Assembly: GCF_000337215.1 (NCBI RefSeq)
Contig: NZ_AOHZ01000068.1
Location: 1 to 64,000 of the forward strand
DNA length: 64,000 nt
Direction: 5' to 3'
Source of the DNA: Natronolimnohabitans innermongolicus JCM 12255
Lineage (GTDB): Archaea > Halobacteriota > Halobacteria > Halobacteriales > Natrialbaceae
Part shown: positions 40,368 through 49,584 of the stretch, in pieces
Layout of the letters: every line of letters begins with the position of its first letter
Position numbering within the stretch: the stretch's first letter is position 1
Notes under the pieces: generated by a model
Told to the model about the DNA's origin: nothing
Database searches by the model: none
Seen by the model: only the letters and a program-made list of their open reading frames with translations
Program-made: the position numbers and the translations under genes

Positions 40368-41429
40368 ATGACTCGACACGACATCGCCGACGCCGTTCGG
40401 GACGACCGGCCAGCACAGATCGCGGACTCGCTGTCCGGGCTTGCACCGACGGTCCGAACCGTCGCCTCCGCGTCGCTTCCGCGGTGGGATCGGTCGCTTC
40501 CCGTCGCGCTGTGTACGGCCGCCGGTACGGTCGGTTTCGAGGCCGTCGACCGCGACGATCCGACGCGCCCGGGTCCGACCAGCGTCGAACACCTGCTCGA
40601 GCCCGTGGCCGGCGCGACCGCGCTCCTCGAGGGATACGTCCGACTTCGACTCGCACTGGTTGTTGGCGATGACGACGGCGATACCGATACTGCTGTCCGA
40701 GACGGATCGACGGCGCTGGCGGCGTCTCGATCGGACTGGCTTCCCCCGCTGCTCGAGCGGATTCAATCGCCGACCGACCGCGATACGGCCATTCTGGCGA
40801 GCGACCACCTCCACGCCAGCGCGTATACGATGATCGCCGACGCCCCCGTTTCCGACCGGACTCGCCTCGATCTGTACCGCGCGCTGACGTCGGGATCGAC
40901 GGCGCTCGCTCGAGGCTGTCTTCGAGGGGACGGAGACGGGGGCGGCGTCGGCGACATCGACGTCGACGGAGACCGGTCCAGTTCGAGCCCGAAACAGCGT
41001 GGCGAGTCTCGAACGCCGGACGTGATCGGCGTCGAAGCGACGCTCGCGAAAACGGCCGGCCGACTCGGGGCTGCGGTCGTCGGCGCGCCGGCCGAAACAC
41101 GGACGGCGCTCGGAACCTATAGTCACGCACTGATGAGCGCACTCGCCTCATGGACGGCCGTCGAAACCACCGTCAGCCACCGATCGGACGCCGTCGAGGC
41201 CCTCGTCGGCGAGCCGACTCGAGAGTCGGGCACGGCAAACCGCGAGACGGCCGACGCCGAGGTGGACCCGCTCGTCGAACGCCACCTCGAGCGCGCTCGC
41301 GATGCGATCGCCTCACTCGCCGATGCGATCGGAACCGATGCACCGGCGGCCGAGGAGCGAGCGACCGACCCGGCGCCGCTCGAGCGCCTCGAGCGCGCGA
41401 CGCGGCTGTCGGGTGGCCGACGAGGGTGA
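40368..41429 (+). CDS. conserved haloarchaeal all-helical protein, isoprenoid-synthase-like
   Basis: The 353-residue protein is rich in Ala/Leu helices. Segments such as VEHLLEPVAGATALLEGYVRLRLALVV, AILASDHLHASAYTMIADAP and LYRALTSGSTALARG resemble the helical core of polyprenyl synthetase-fold proteins, but the two DDxxD motifs are absent. It could thus be a non-catalytic relative, or the similarity may be superficial. A Gly/Asp-rich insertion (about 188-215) is variable. It follows the TetR gene and is 7 bases from a small membrane-protein gene, suggesting an operon. Confidence 0.65.
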   Translation: MTRHDIADAVRDDRPAQIADSLSGLAPTVRTVASASLPRWDRSLPVALCTAAGTVGFEAVDRDDPTRPGPTSVEHLLEPVAGATALLEGYVRLRLALVVGDDDGDTDTAVRDGSTALAASRSDWLPPLLERIQSPTDRDTAILASDHLHASAYTMIADAPVSDRTRLDLYRALTSGSTALARGCLRGDGDGGGVGDIDVDGDRSSSSPKQRGESRTPDVIGVEATLAKTAGRLGAAVVGAPAETRTALGTYSHALMSALASWTAVETTVSHRSDAVEALVGEPTRESGTANRETADAEVDPLVERHLERARDAIASLADAIGTDAPAAEERATDPAPLERLERATRLSGGRRG

Positions 41430-41436
41430 CCCACCG

Positions 41437-41781
41437 ATGAGTGACCTCTCGAGACCGATCTGGCCGGCCTATCCCCTGTCGGTGTTCGTCGCCGGACTGG
41501 GACACTGCTATCTCGGCGAGTGGAAACGCGGGGCGATCTGGTTCGGGCTCTACGTGCTCGCGCTCGCCTTCCTCTCCGCGCGGACGCTGTCGGGCGCGTT
41601 CGATCTGAGCGAACCCTTCCTGGTGACCGCGCTCCAGTTCGAGTCCGTCAGTTACGTCGACGTCGCGATCCCGCTTGCGATCATGGTGAGTTGTCTCCTC
41701 GACGTCTACCTCATCGGTCTCACGAAACGGCCCGGCTCGATCGCGGCCGCATCGAACGACGCACACTCGAACGGCTCCTGA
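41437..41781 (+). CDS. small membrane protein with three hydrophobic segments
   Basis: The 114-residue protein shows segments PAYPLSVFVAGLGHCYLGEW, GAIWFGLYVLALAFLSA and YVDVAIPLAIMVSCLLDVYL, the last followed by positively charged TKRPG, implying a cytoplasmic C-terminus. The GLGHCYLGEWKRGAIWF part resembles TM2-like membrane proteins. The start ATG lies 7 bases after the preceding stop. Function unknown. Confidence 0.72.
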   Translation: MSDLSRPIWPAYPLSVFVAGLGHCYLGEWKRGAIWFGLYVLALAFLSARTLSGAFDLSEPFLVTALQFESVSYVDVAIPLAIMVSCLLDVYLIGLTKRPGSIAAASNDAHSNGS

Positions 41782-41865
41782 TCCGAGTCGTTGCGTCTTC
41801 GAACCGGTAGCCCCCTGTTGGGGCAGCCTGGGTGACTTTTTGTGCGTGTACCCCGAACAACACGT

Positions 41866-42294
41866 ATGGCACGCCTCGGACCACTCCTCTTGAAGGGCGT
41901 CGGCGCCCTCGTCCTCGCGGTGATCGTCCTCAGTGTAATCGCGACGATTATCGGGATCGTCTTCTCGATCGTCGCCACCGTCGTCGCGGCGGCCATCACC
42001 CTGGCAGTCATCGCCGGCCTCGTGTTCGCCGCGTACGGACTCGTCTCGTTTCTCGGCAGCGACGATGAGGCCGACGGGGTCGGCAGCGACGCGTACCGCA
42101 CCGACACAGCGAGCACTGAGGCGTCTGCAGACGCCTCGTCGACACCGGCTTCGCTTCAGTCGAAGTACGTCGAAGGGGAACTCACTGAGGCCGAGTTCGA
42201 ACGCGAACTCGATCGTCTCTTCGACGGGGACGGGAGCGAGATGAAAGACGACGTCGAGACCGGTCGGTCGCGCCATCGACACAGAGAACGATAG
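41866..42294 (+). CDS. membrane protein with SHOCT domain
   Basis: The protein has 142 residues, with ATG at 41866 (MARLGPLLLKGVGALVLAVI). Two hydrophobic helices (about 10-45 and 47-68) are followed by an acidic linker and a C-terminal SHOCT motif (LQSKYVEGELTEAEFERELD, about 104-124). SHOCT domains are short oligomerisation modules on membrane proteins. The longer frame starting at GTG 41842 is discounted. Role unknown. Confidence 0.8.
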   Translation: MARLGPLLLKGVGALVLAVIVLSVIATIIGIVFSIVATVVAAAITLAVIAGLVFAAYGLVSFLGSDDEADGVGSDAYRTDTASTEASADASSTPASLQSKYVEGELTEAEFERELDRLFDGDGSEMKDDVETGRSRHRHRER

Positions 42295-42352
42295 CGGAGA
42301 CGAACGGAAACAGAAGTTCGGGTGCGGTCTCGAGTCTGTCGTGAACCGGCTG

Positions 42353-43759
42353 TCAATCGTCCAGTGCCTCTATTCTGCTCACCACTTCGTCTGCCGTTTC
42401 GACCGACGTATCGCCCGAGAGTGCGTACAGTACGAGACCGAGGACACACCATCCGAGGACGATGAGCCACTCGTAGGGCCACAGCAGTGCCGATTGACCG
42501 CCCGGCAGATAGAGTGTGATGAAAATCGCCGTCGCCACGAAGCCGAGGATCCCGACGACGGATCCCCCCGGGACTTTGTACGGCCGGTCCATGTCGGGTT
42601 CACGATAGCGCAGGACCAGGAACGAGACGGGGACGATGAACCAGGCGACGACGATGCCGAGTCCGCCCGCGTTGACGATCCACGTGAGCATCTGGTGGCC
42701 GAAAAACGGTGCGAGCGCGGACAGACCGCCGATCAGCAGGATTGCGTTGCTCGGGGTATTGTGTTCCGGGTGGACCTTCGAGAGCGTCTTTGGCAACATT
42801 CCGGACTCAGCGAGAGCAAAGAGGGCTCGACTGCCGCCGATGATGAACGCGTTCCAACTCGTGAGAATCCCCGCGATGCCCGCGAGAGCCATGATTTGGC
42901 CGGCGGTCGGACTGTTGTACAGCTCGGCCATCGCCGACGCTGCGGGGAGCGAACTCCCGACGAGGGCGCTACCCGAGAGCGCGCGACTCGAGCCCCAGAT
43001 GACGGCCATATAGAACAGCGCCGCCAATCCAACGGAGAGAACGATCAACAGCCCCAGTGTCCGCGCCGGAATGTCGGCTTCTTCGGCCGACTGCGGGATG
43101 ACGTCGAAGCCAACGAACATGAACGGCGTCATCAACACGACGGCGAAGATGCCGGCGGTCCCGCCACCGAACGAGCTATCCGGCGACGGTTGCCCGTTCG
43201 TAATCGCCCCGGCGATCAGGACGACGCCGGCGAACGCGATAACGACGGTCATGATTATCTGGAACTGTGCGGCGATCCGGATTCCGATGTAGTTCAGGTA
43301 CGTAATCCCGAGCGTGCCGAGTACGCCGACGACGACCCAGGTCGCGTACACCGGCTCGCCGGCAACGTTCCAGAGCGGGACGGCATCGAAGCCGGGAATG
43401 ATGAACGCCATCGCGGACGGGAGCGCGACGGCCTCGAACGCGGCAACGGTAACGTACCCGAAGATGATCGCCCAGGTACAGACGAACGAACCGACCGGCC
43501 CGAGCGCCCGAAGACTGTAGACGTGTTCACCCCCGACTAACGGCATCGAAGCGGCGAGTTCGCTGTAAATCAGTGCGACGATGCCGACGACGACCGCGCC
43601 GCCGAGGAACGCGACGATCGCACCCAGTGGTCCCCCGTCGTTGATCCAATCGCCAGCGAGGATGATCCATCCCCACCCGATCATCGCGCCGAACGCCAGA
43701 ATGAGCATCTCTTTTCTTCCCAGTGCCTTCTCGAGGCCGCTCTGTGTGGTCTCTGACAT
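42353..43759 (-). CDS. APC-family amino acid permease
   Basis: The 468-residue protein has about 12 membrane helices. The family's first-helix motif is present as MLILAFGAMIGWGWIILAGD. Further features are VVGIVALIYSELAASMPLVG and a C-terminal LVLRYREPDMDRPYKVPGG, the YRxPxxxRPYKVP motif of APC transporters. It should import an amino acid or related amine by ion coupling. It is divergent from a class III aminotransferase across a 340-base AT-rich region with long palindromes, so the two are probably co-regulated and the substrate may be lysine, 5-aminovalerate or GABA-like (inference). Confidence 0.92.
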   Translation of the reverse strand: MSETTQSGLEKALGRKEMLILAFGAMIGWGWIILAGDWINDGGPLGAIVAFLGGAVVVGIVALIYSELAASMPLVGGEHVYSLRALGPVGSFVCTWAIIFGYVTVAAFEAVALPSAMAFIIPGFDAVPLWNVAGEPVYATWVVVGVLGTLGITYLNYIGIRIAAQFQIIMTVVIAFAGVVLIAGAITNGQPSPDSSFGGGTAGIFAVVLMTPFMFVGFDVIPQSAEEADIPARTLGLLIVLSVGLAALFYMAVIWGSSRALSGSALVGSSLPAASAMAELYNSPTAGQIMALAGIAGILTSWNAFIIGGSRALFALAESGMLPKTLSKVHPEHNTPSNAILLIGGLSALAPFFGHQMLTWIVNAGGLGIVVAWFIVPVSFLVLRYREPDMDRPYKVPGGSVVGILGFVATAIFITLYLPGGQSALLWPYEWLIVLGWCVLGLVLYALSGDTSVETADEVVSRIEALDD

Positions 43760-43854
43760 GGTTTCTCTTGTGATTGCGTAGCATATATCGCATAAATACG
43801 ATTGCTCTTATATCTTCCGTACATTTTGCACTAGTTCCAGCATCAAACCAGATT

Positions 43855-43893
43855 ATTGGCTAATATCCAATCTATATACACCATATTGTATGG
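43855..43893. promoter_or_regulatory. permease-side palindromes
   Basis: ATTGG-(7)-CCAAT (43855-43871) and CCATA-ttg-TATGG (43881-43893) lie about 95-135 bases from the permease start. The TATTGG/CCAAT core is shared with the large palindrome at 44008, consistent with a multi-site operator. Confidence 0.5.
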
Positions 43894-44007
43894 ACTACAG
43901 ATTTGTGCAGCTGGTCGTGGTACTGTTAGTAAGTGGCAACCGTGGTCACTCGAAAGCGCTGTTCGAGTACCGTTTCTCGGGCGGTCGCTTACGGCTTGTT
44001 AGATATT

Positions 44008-44033
44008 ATCCAATATAAAATTCTATATTGGAT
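44008..44033. promoter_or_regulatory. perfect 10-bp-arm operator palindrome (Lrp-type candidate)
   Basis: ATCCAATATA-aaattc-TATATTGGAT is perfect over 10 bp per arm. It lies about 45 bases upstream of the TATA-like element (ccaatatatt, 44069-44078) of the aminotransferase gene, a position expected for an archaeal activator or repressor of the Lrp/AsnC family. Confidence 0.7.
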
Positions 44034-44068
44034 GTAATGCTACTATGGGCGATACAGTAGGATCCAAA

Positions 44069-44078
44069 CCAATATATT
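44069..44078 (+). promoter_or_regulatory. TATA box of the aminotransferase-gcdH operon
   Basis: ccaatatatt sits 22-31 bases before the ATG at 44100, fitting a leaderless transcript. It also repeats the CCAATATA half-site of the neighbouring palindrome. Confidence 0.6.
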
Positions 44079-44099
44079 CCTGGAGTGTGATTATGACCC

Positions 44100-45470
44100 A
44101 TGGCCGTAGGCCCATCGATCGGCGACCTTCACTTCGCGACCGAACCATCGGTCGACGAGGTGCCGGGACCGAACTCACGGCGACTACTGAAGCGACAACG
44201 AGAGATCGACAGCAACGCAGTGGCGTATCCGCGCCGAGTCCCCATCGCGCTCGAGGAGGCGCGAGGGGCGACGGTTCGTGACGTCGACGGAAACACCTTC
44301 CTCGACTTCTTTGCGGGGATCGGCGTTCTGAACGTCGGTCACTCCAACCCCTACGTCCTCGAGGGAACGCAGGAGCAACTCGAGTCGGTCGCACACACGA
44401 TCGATTTCCCGACCGAGGCGCGAGTCGACCTCATCGAGAAACTGCGAACGATCGCTCCTGGGGGCCTGGCTGGCTCGAGCAACGTCGTGTTCGGCGGCCC
44501 GAGCGGGAGCGACGCGATCGAGGGATCGATCAAACTCGCCAAACACAATACGGGTCGCCACGGGCTCTTGGGCTTCGAGGGTGCCTACCACGGGACGACC
44601 GCTGGGGCACTCAGTCTCACTGCGGGCAAGAAGTACAAAGCGGGATACGGCCCGCTACTGGCGGATGCCGTTCACGTCCCCTATCCGATGCGGAACGCGG
44701 GCGTAGGCGGTCAGGACGCCTGTGAGCGGTGTCTCGACGCCGTCAAGCGGAAGTTCGAGGCGCCCTACGGCGGTCACGAGACGCCAGCCGGCATCTGGGT
44801 CGAGCCGATTCAGGGCGAGGGTGGCGTCGTCGTTCCCCCGGAAGGCTTTCTCCAGGGGCTTCGCGATATCGCAGACGACAACGACGCGATGTTGATCGTC
44901 GACGAGATTCAGACCGGACTGGGTCGAACCGGCGAGTGGTTCGCGACCGACCACTTCGACATGACCCCTGACGCGATCACGATGGCGAAGGCACTCGGCG
45001 GGACCGGACTGCCGATCGGGGCGATGCTCTATCACGAGGAGTTCGATACGTGGGGGCCCGGCGGCCACGTCGGGACCTTCCGCGGCAACGCGCCGGCGAT
45101 GGTCGGCGGACTGCGAGCGATCGAATACATCGAATCCCACGACCTGCTGTCACACGCGACGACGCTCGGGCAGTACCTCCGCGATCGGCTCCACGAAGTC
45201 GCGGAGACGACACCGGAGGTCGTCGACGTACGGGGCAAGGGACTGTTCGTCGGCGCTGAGTTCGTCGACGACGGCGAGCCCGACGCCGATCTGGTCGAGG
45301 CGATCCAGACCCGCTGTTACGAAAACGGGCTCCTCGTCTGGAACGCCGGCCGGCACGGAAACGTACTGCGACTGATACCGCCGCTCGTCCTTACCCGTGA
45401 ACAGGCGGCGGTCGGGATGGATATCCTCTGTAACGCGATTCGAGCGAGTACCGCGGAGGGACGCAACTGA
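44100..45470 (+). CDS. class III PLP-dependent aminotransferase
   Basis: The 456-residue protein carries class III features: [20 protein letters not shown] near 60, [36 protein letters not shown], the Asp-box [15 protein letters not shown], and the PLP lysine in [16 protein letters not shown]. The set matches omega-amino acid/ornithine/4-aminobutyrate-type aminotransferases. Its stop overlaps the start of a glutaryl-CoA dehydrogenase by 1 base, pointing to 5-aminovalerate or lysine as amino donor en route to glutarate; a GABA or diaminobutyrate role cannot be excluded. It probably works in the cytoplasm with 2-oxoglutarate as acceptor. Confidence 0.93.
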   Translation: MAVGPSIGDLHFATEPSVDEVPGPNSRRLLKRQREIDSNAVAYPRRVPIALEEARGATVRDVDGNTFLDFFAGIGVLNVGHSNPYVLEGTQEQLESVAHTIDFPTEARVDLIEKLRTIAPGGLAGSSNVVFGGPSGSDAIEGSIKLAKHNTGRHGLLGFEGAYHGTTAGALSLTAGKKYKAGYGPLLADAVHVPYPMRNAGVGGQDACERCLDAVKRKFEAPYGGHETPAGIWVEPIQGEGGVVVPPEGFLQGLRDIADDNDAMLIVDEIQTGLGRTGEWFATDHFDMTPDAITMAKALGGTGLPIGAMLYHEEFDTWGPGGHVGTFRGNAPAMVGGLRAIEYIESHDLLSHATTLGQYLRDRLHEVAETTPEVVDVRGKGLFVGAEFVDDGEPDADLVEAIQTRCYENGLLVWNAGRHGNVLRLIPPLVLTREQAAVGMDILCNAIRASTAEGRN

Positions 45471-46633
45471 TGTTCGACTTCCTCGACCTCGAGTCGGAGC
45501 TCACGGACGAAGAACGCCTGATTCGGGACACGGCCCGGGAGTTCGTCGACGAGCGGGTGCGCCCGGACATCGGCGACCACTTCGAGAACGGGACCTTCCC
45601 CACCGAGTTGATTCCCGAGATGGGCGACATGGGGTTTTATGCCCCGAACCTCGAGGGGTACGGCTCGCCGAACGTCTCCGAGACGGCGTACGGCCTCCTG
45701 ATGCGAGAGCTCGAGGCGTGTGACTCGGGGCTGCGCTCGATGGCCTCGGTCCAGGGAGCGCTCGTGATGTATCCGATTCACGCCTACGGGAGCGAAGAGC
45801 AGAAAACGGAGTGGCTGCCGAAACTGGGTAGCGGCGAGGCCGTCGGCTGTTTCGGCCTCACGGAGCCCGAACACGGCTCGAACCCGTCGGCGATGGAGAC
45901 CCGCGCGGAGGAAGACGGCGACGGCTACGTAATAAACGGCTCGAAGACCTGGATCACGAACTCGCCGATCTCGGACGTCGCCGTCGTCTGGGCGCGCGAC
46001 CAGTCCGACCCCGACGCGCCGGTTCGGGGCTTCCTCGTCGAGACCGACCGCGACGGCGTCACGACCAACAAAATCTCCGAAAAGCTCTCACTGCGGGCTT
46101 CAATTACGGGCGAGATCGGGCTGAACGGCGTTCACGTGCCCGAGGAGAACGTTCTCCCCGGCGTCTCCGGGATGAAAGGGCCGCTGTCCTGTCTCACGCA
46201 GGCTCGGTTCGGCATCGCCTGGGGTGCCGTCGGCGCCGCGCGCGACTGCTTCGAGGAGGCCCGCCAGTACGCGAAAGATCGCGACCAGTTCGGCGGTCCG
46301 ATCGGCCGGTTCCAGCTTCAACAGCGCAAGCTCGCGGAGATGGGCACCCAGATCACCCTCGCCCAGCTGCTCGTCTCCCGCCTCACCGAACTGAAAGCAC
46401 GCGGGGAGCTGCGTCCCCAGCACGTCTCGATGGCCAAGCGAAACAACGTCCGCATGGCCCGCGACCAGTCACGGATCGCCCGCGAGATGCTCGGCGGGAA
46501 CGGCATCACGACGGACTACTCGCCGATGCGTCACATGGCCAACCTCGAGACGGTCTACACCTACGAGGGCACCCACGACATCCACACCCTCGTCCTCGGC
46601 GAGGCGTTCACGGGAATCCCGGCCTACGAATGA
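45470..46633 (+). CDS. gcdH: glutaryl-CoA dehydrogenase
   Basis: The 387-residue acyl-CoA dehydrogenase has the glutaryl-specific pattern: [20 protein letters not shown] (the Arg that binds the glutaryl carboxylate), [50 protein letters not shown], and the catalytic Glu in [16 protein letters not shown]. It oxidises and decarboxylates glutaryl-CoA to crotonyl-CoA using FAD, passing electrons to ETF (an EtfAB pair lies at 54-56 kb). The 1-base overlap (TGATG) couples it to the aminotransferase. The assignment is stronger than a generic acyl-CoA dehydrogenase because of the conserved Arg and YEGTHDIH. Confidence 0.92.
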   Translation: MFDFLDLESELTDEERLIRDTAREFVDERVRPDIGDHFENGTFPTELIPEMGDMGFYAPNLEGYGSPNVSETAYGLLMRELEACDSGLRSMASVQGALVMYPIHAYGSEEQKTEWLPKLGSGEAVGCFGLTEPEHGSNPSAMETRAEEDGDGYVINGSKTWITNSPISDVAVVWARDQSDPDAPVRGFLVETDRDGVTTNKISEKLSLRASITGEIGLNGVHVPEENVLPGVSGMKGPLSCLTQARFGIAWGAVGAARDCFEEARQYAKDRDQFGGPIGRFQLQQRKLAEMGTQITLAQLLVSRLTELKARGELRPQHVSMAKRNNVRMARDQSRIAREMLGGNGITTDYSPMRHMANLETVYTYEGTHDIHTLVLGEAFTGIPAYE

Positions 46634-46792
46634 GCGGACAGCGGTGGCGGAGACGCCGCCGTCGAGCGCTTCGGTATCGTCGGCTGTCGACGCTGACCGT
46701 GCCCGTCGAAACGCGAACCCTCGTCGGCACCCAGTAGCGACGAGCCTGGCGTCCCGGCGACAGGGGACGATACGCGAGCGGTCGGCCGGTGG

Positions 46793-47311
46793 CTATTCCG
46801 CATCGTCGGCGAAACCGTGTGCCTCGAGAAATGACGCCTGATCGTAGTTACGCAGCGTCCCGATCCCCTCGCTCGTCTTGATCGTCGAGATGACGAACTT
46901 CGAACTCGTCCGGTTGATCTCGTCGATCGATTCGTACTCCTCGACGAGTTTCTCGACCATATCCCGCGAGGTCAGCCGCCCGAGAAGGACGAAGTCGGTA
47001 TCGCCCATCGTGAAATACACCTGGTTAACGCCCTCGATATCGGCGAGCTGTTCGCCGACTCGTTCGTGATACCCCTCGTCGAACTCCGCCCAGACCTCGG
47101 AGATGATGGTCAGTCCCAGGCCGACTTTGTCGAGATCGAGTTCGTACAGATCGTTCGTGATAACTCCCTCCTCCTTGAGGTTCTGCAAGCGGTAGTGAAC
47201 CGTCGACTTCGGAATGTCGGTCTCTTCGTGGATGACTTCCGTGTTGTCGGTCTCCCGATCGGCGATCGCAAAGAGAATCTTGATGTCCCGCTCGTCGAGT
47301 GAGTTGTACAT
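46793..47311 (-). CDS. Lrp/AsnC-family transcription regulator
   Basis: The protein has 172 residues. The N-terminal HTH is MYNSLDERDIKILFAIADRE, then VIHEETDIPKSTVHYRLQNLKEEGVI. The C-terminal RAM domain follows (TIISEVWAEFDEGYHERVGE; IEGVNQVYFTMGDTDFVLLG). A start at 47311 gives the normal Lrp N-terminus; seven more residues are possible. It is convergent with gcdH and is the obvious candidate to bind the palindromes between the permease and aminotransferase genes, with an amino acid as effector (inference). Confidence 0.92.
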   Translation of the reverse strand: MYNSLDERDIKILFAIADRETDNTEVIHEETDIPKSTVHYRLQNLKEEGVITNDLYELDLDKVGLGLTIISEVWAEFDEGYHERVGEQLADIEGVNQVYFTMGDTDFVLLGRLTSRDMVEKLVEEYESIDEINRTSSKFVISTIKTSEGIGTLRNYDQASFLEAHGFADDAE

Positions 47312-47504
47312 CCGTGCGTTCGTTTGACGCACCCGATCCTATGCTTTTCTGATACCGCGTCCGTCGGCGCTGGGCCTCGAGAGGGATTCGAACCGGTTGC
47401 GCCCCTCGAGTCCAGTAGTTCGACCACACCTCGGGCTGTGATCTCACACTTCGGACGCCGGTCAATCGACGTTGTCAAACAGCACGAACGACAACCGATC
47501 GCTA

Positions 47505-48743
47505 ATGGATATTCGGTTTCTGGGCGGTGCAGGGGAGGTCGGCCGCAGCGCGATCGTCGTAAACGACGCCCTGTTGCTCGACTTCGGGATGCTGACGGCG
47601 AACCCGCCGCAGTTCCCCGTCGAAACGCCCGACCCCGAAGCGATCGTCGTCTCCCACGGCCACCTCGACCACGTCGGGGCGGTCCCCGCCCTGCTATCGG
47701 GCGACGCGCGGCCGTCGATCCACTGGACGCCGCCGACGTACGAACTGACGCTGACGCTGGCTCGAGACACCCTGAAACTCCACGGCGGATCGTTTCACTG
47801 CCCCTTTACCGAGACCGACGTCAAGCGAGTGACGCAGGTCTCGGAGACCCACGGCTACCGAGAGTCCTTCGAGGCGGCCGGCCACGAGGTGACGTTTTTC
47901 AACGCCGGCCACATCCCCGGCAGCGCGCACGTGCTCGTCGACGACGGCGAGACCCGACTGCTCTATACGGGCGACTTCCACACCGACGATCAACGCCTCG
48001 TTTCGGGAACGACCGCGCGGCCCGACGCCGATATCGTCGTCTGCGAGAGCACCTACTCCGACGTCGAACACGAGGATCGCGCCGTCGTCGAGGAGCGGTT
48101 TGCCGAGAGCGTCGAGACGACCCTCTGGGAGGGCGGCACGGTCGTCGTTCCCGCCTTCGCGATCGGCCGCACACAGGAGATGCTGCTCGTCTGTGAGGCC
48201 CACGACGTTCCCTGTTACGTCGACGGGATGGGAAAATCGGTGACCCGAATGCTGCGTCAGTACCCCGAGTTCGTCCGCGACGCCGACGCGCTCCAGCGAG
48301 CGATCTCGAGCGCGCGATTCGTCACGGGTCGCGACGGCCAGCGCAAGCGCATTACGGACCAAAAGGCCGCGATCATCACTACCAGCGGGATGCTCTCCGG
48401 CGGGCCGGCGATGACCTACATCCCCGAGATTCGGGCGAACCCGACGAACAAGATCGCCATGACCGGCTATCAGGTCGAGGGAACGCCCGGCCGGGACCTC
48501 TTAGAGACCGGGAGCGCCGAGATCGACGGGCGGATGATGCCCGTCAGCGCGCGGGTCGAACAGTACGACTTCTCGGCCCACGCCGACCGCGACGGGATCC
48601 TCGAGTTCCTCGAGTCCTACCGGGACAGCGAGGTACTGATCAACCACGGCGACCGCTGCGAGGCCTTCGCCGAAGAGCTGCGAGGCGAGGGATTCGACTC
48701 GAGCGCGCCCGAACTGGGCGACGTCGTGACCGTGTCCGGGTAG
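47505..48743 (+). CDS. beta-CASP metallo-beta-lactamase ribonuclease
   Basis: This 412-residue protein has MBL metal motifs VVSHGHLDHVGAVP (HxHxDH, about 56), the downstream His in FNAGHIPGSAHVL and Asp in LLYTGDFH. Beta-CASP motifs follow: VVCESTYSD, GGTVVVPAFAIGRTQEMLLV, IITTSGMLSGGPAMTYI and FSAHADRDGILEFL. The set defines the archaeal aRNase J/CPSF-like family acting on RNA ends. It lacks the N-terminal KH domains of aCPSF1, so it is a shorter paralogue of CPSF2/RNase J type. Start ATG at 47505 (MDIRFLGGAGEVGRS). Confidence 0.93.
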   Translation: MDIRFLGGAGEVGRSAIVVNDALLLDFGMLTANPPQFPVETPDPEAIVVSHGHLDHVGAVPALLSGDARPSIHWTPPTYELTLTLARDTLKLHGGSFHCPFTETDVKRVTQVSETHGYRESFEAAGHEVTFFNAGHIPGSAHVLVDDGETRLLYTGDFHTDDQRLVSGTTARPDADIVVCESTYSDVEHEDRAVVEERFAESVETTLWEGGTVVVPAFAIGRTQEMLLVCEAHDVPCYVDGMGKSVTRMLRQYPEFVRDADALQRAISSARFVTGRDGQRKRITDQKAAIITTSGMLSGGPAMTYIPEIRANPTNKIAMTGYQVEGTPGRDLLETGSAEIDGRMMPVSARVEQYDFSAHADRDGILEFLESYRDSEVLINHGDRCEAFAEELRGEGFDSSAPELGDVVTVSG

Positions 48744-48804
48744 CGGCTGATAGCTCTCGCGGTCGGCGTCGCTGTCGTCGTGGACGTCGCACTCGAGCGG
48801 GGTC

Positions 48805-49401
48805 CTAATCGCCGTCGCCGTCGCTGTCGCCGTCGCCGTCGACCCGCCCGCGGTAGGTCTCGCCCGCTCGAGCGGCCACGCTCGCGACTCGAATCGGCTC
48901 CGGACGGCCACCCTCCGGCGTGAACGCGCGGACGACCGCCTGGGCCGTGTCCCACGAACACCCGACGTGGCGCACGTAGACGGTCTCGTCGTTGACCGTC
49001 AGTTCCCGGCGTTCGGGCAGCGAGCGGTAGGTCTCGAGTCGCGCCTCGAGTTCCGCGCCGGAGAAGGCGTCCCGGAGGCCGGCCTCGAGTCCGTTGCTCG
49101 CTTCGAACGTGACCGCGAGAACCGGCCGGTCGGCGGCCATCTGGATCCGCTCGAGATCGAGCAGATTGTACCACGCGGGGGCGACGGCTCCCAGAAGGAG
49201 GTACCGGACGTCGGGCCGACCGAGGTCGTCGACGAGCGCCACGACGGCGTCGGTCGCGTCGGTTCCGCCGACCGTACACCGTCGGTAGGCGAGTCCGTCG
49301 AGAACGCGGTCGGCGCGGACGACGGCACCCGCGACCGTGCTTTGGCTGTCGCTGTCAGCCGTCGATTCAGCGATACCCAACCCCCGCGCCCCGGATTTCA
49401 T
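48805..49401 (-). CDS. DUF99 family protein (endonuclease V-like fold)
   Basis: The 198-residue protein has the UPF0215/DUF99 pattern: GLGIAESTADSDSQSTVAGA (Asp near 17), RADRVLDGLAYRRCTVGGTD, VRYLLLGAVAPAWYNLLDL and RPVLAVTFEASNGLE. The family has an endonuclease V-like fold, and activity is not established. A GD-rich tail (DGDGDSDGDGD) is encoded by a short repeat at 48807-48840. It is followed (in transcription) by nothing recognisable; it starts 9 bases after the DUF5786 stop, so both probably share an mRNA. Confidence 0.88.
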   Translation of the reverse strand: MKSGARGLGIAESTADSDSQSTVAGAVVRADRVLDGLAYRRCTVGGTDATDAVVALVDDLGRPDVRYLLLGAVAPAWYNLLDLERIQMAADRPVLAVTFEASNGLEAGLRDAFSGAELEARLETYRSLPERRELTVNDETVYVRHVGCSWDTAQAVVRAFTPEGGRPEPIRVASVAARAGETYRGRVDGDGDSDGDGD

Positions 49402-49410
49402 CCGGATCGA

Positions 49411-49584
49411 TCAACTCTCGTCTTTGATCTCCTGGAGGCGATCGAGTAACTCGTCGCTCGAGGCGCCGTTTTCGAACTCGATCGTTCCGTCGTGGTTGGT
49501 CTCGTCGGACTGTACCGCATCGTCGTCGTCAAAATCAGCGTCGACTTCTTGCTGTTCGGATTCGTCGTAGCTCCCGAATCCCAT
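49411..49584 (-). CDS. DUF5786 small acidic haloarchaeal protein
   Basis: The 57-residue protein MGFGSYDESEQQEVDADFDD... is very acidic, ending ENGASSDELLDRLQEIKDES with a predicted helix. It is recognised as the haloarchaeal DUF5786 family, highly conserved and often abundant, function unknown. Start ATG at 49584 rather than 49596 because the family begins MGFGSYDES. It precedes the DUF99 gene in a likely two-gene operon. Confidence 0.85.
   Translation of the reverse strand: MGFGSYDESEQQEVDADFDDDDAVQSDETNHDGTIEFENGASSDELLDRLQEIKDES

Noticed and set aside
47370-47440. Functional tRNA gene on the minus strand
   Set aside because: Only a T-loop-like motif is present. The T-stem does not pair and no anticodon stem or matching acceptor strand can be drawn, so it is kept only as a low-interest finding.
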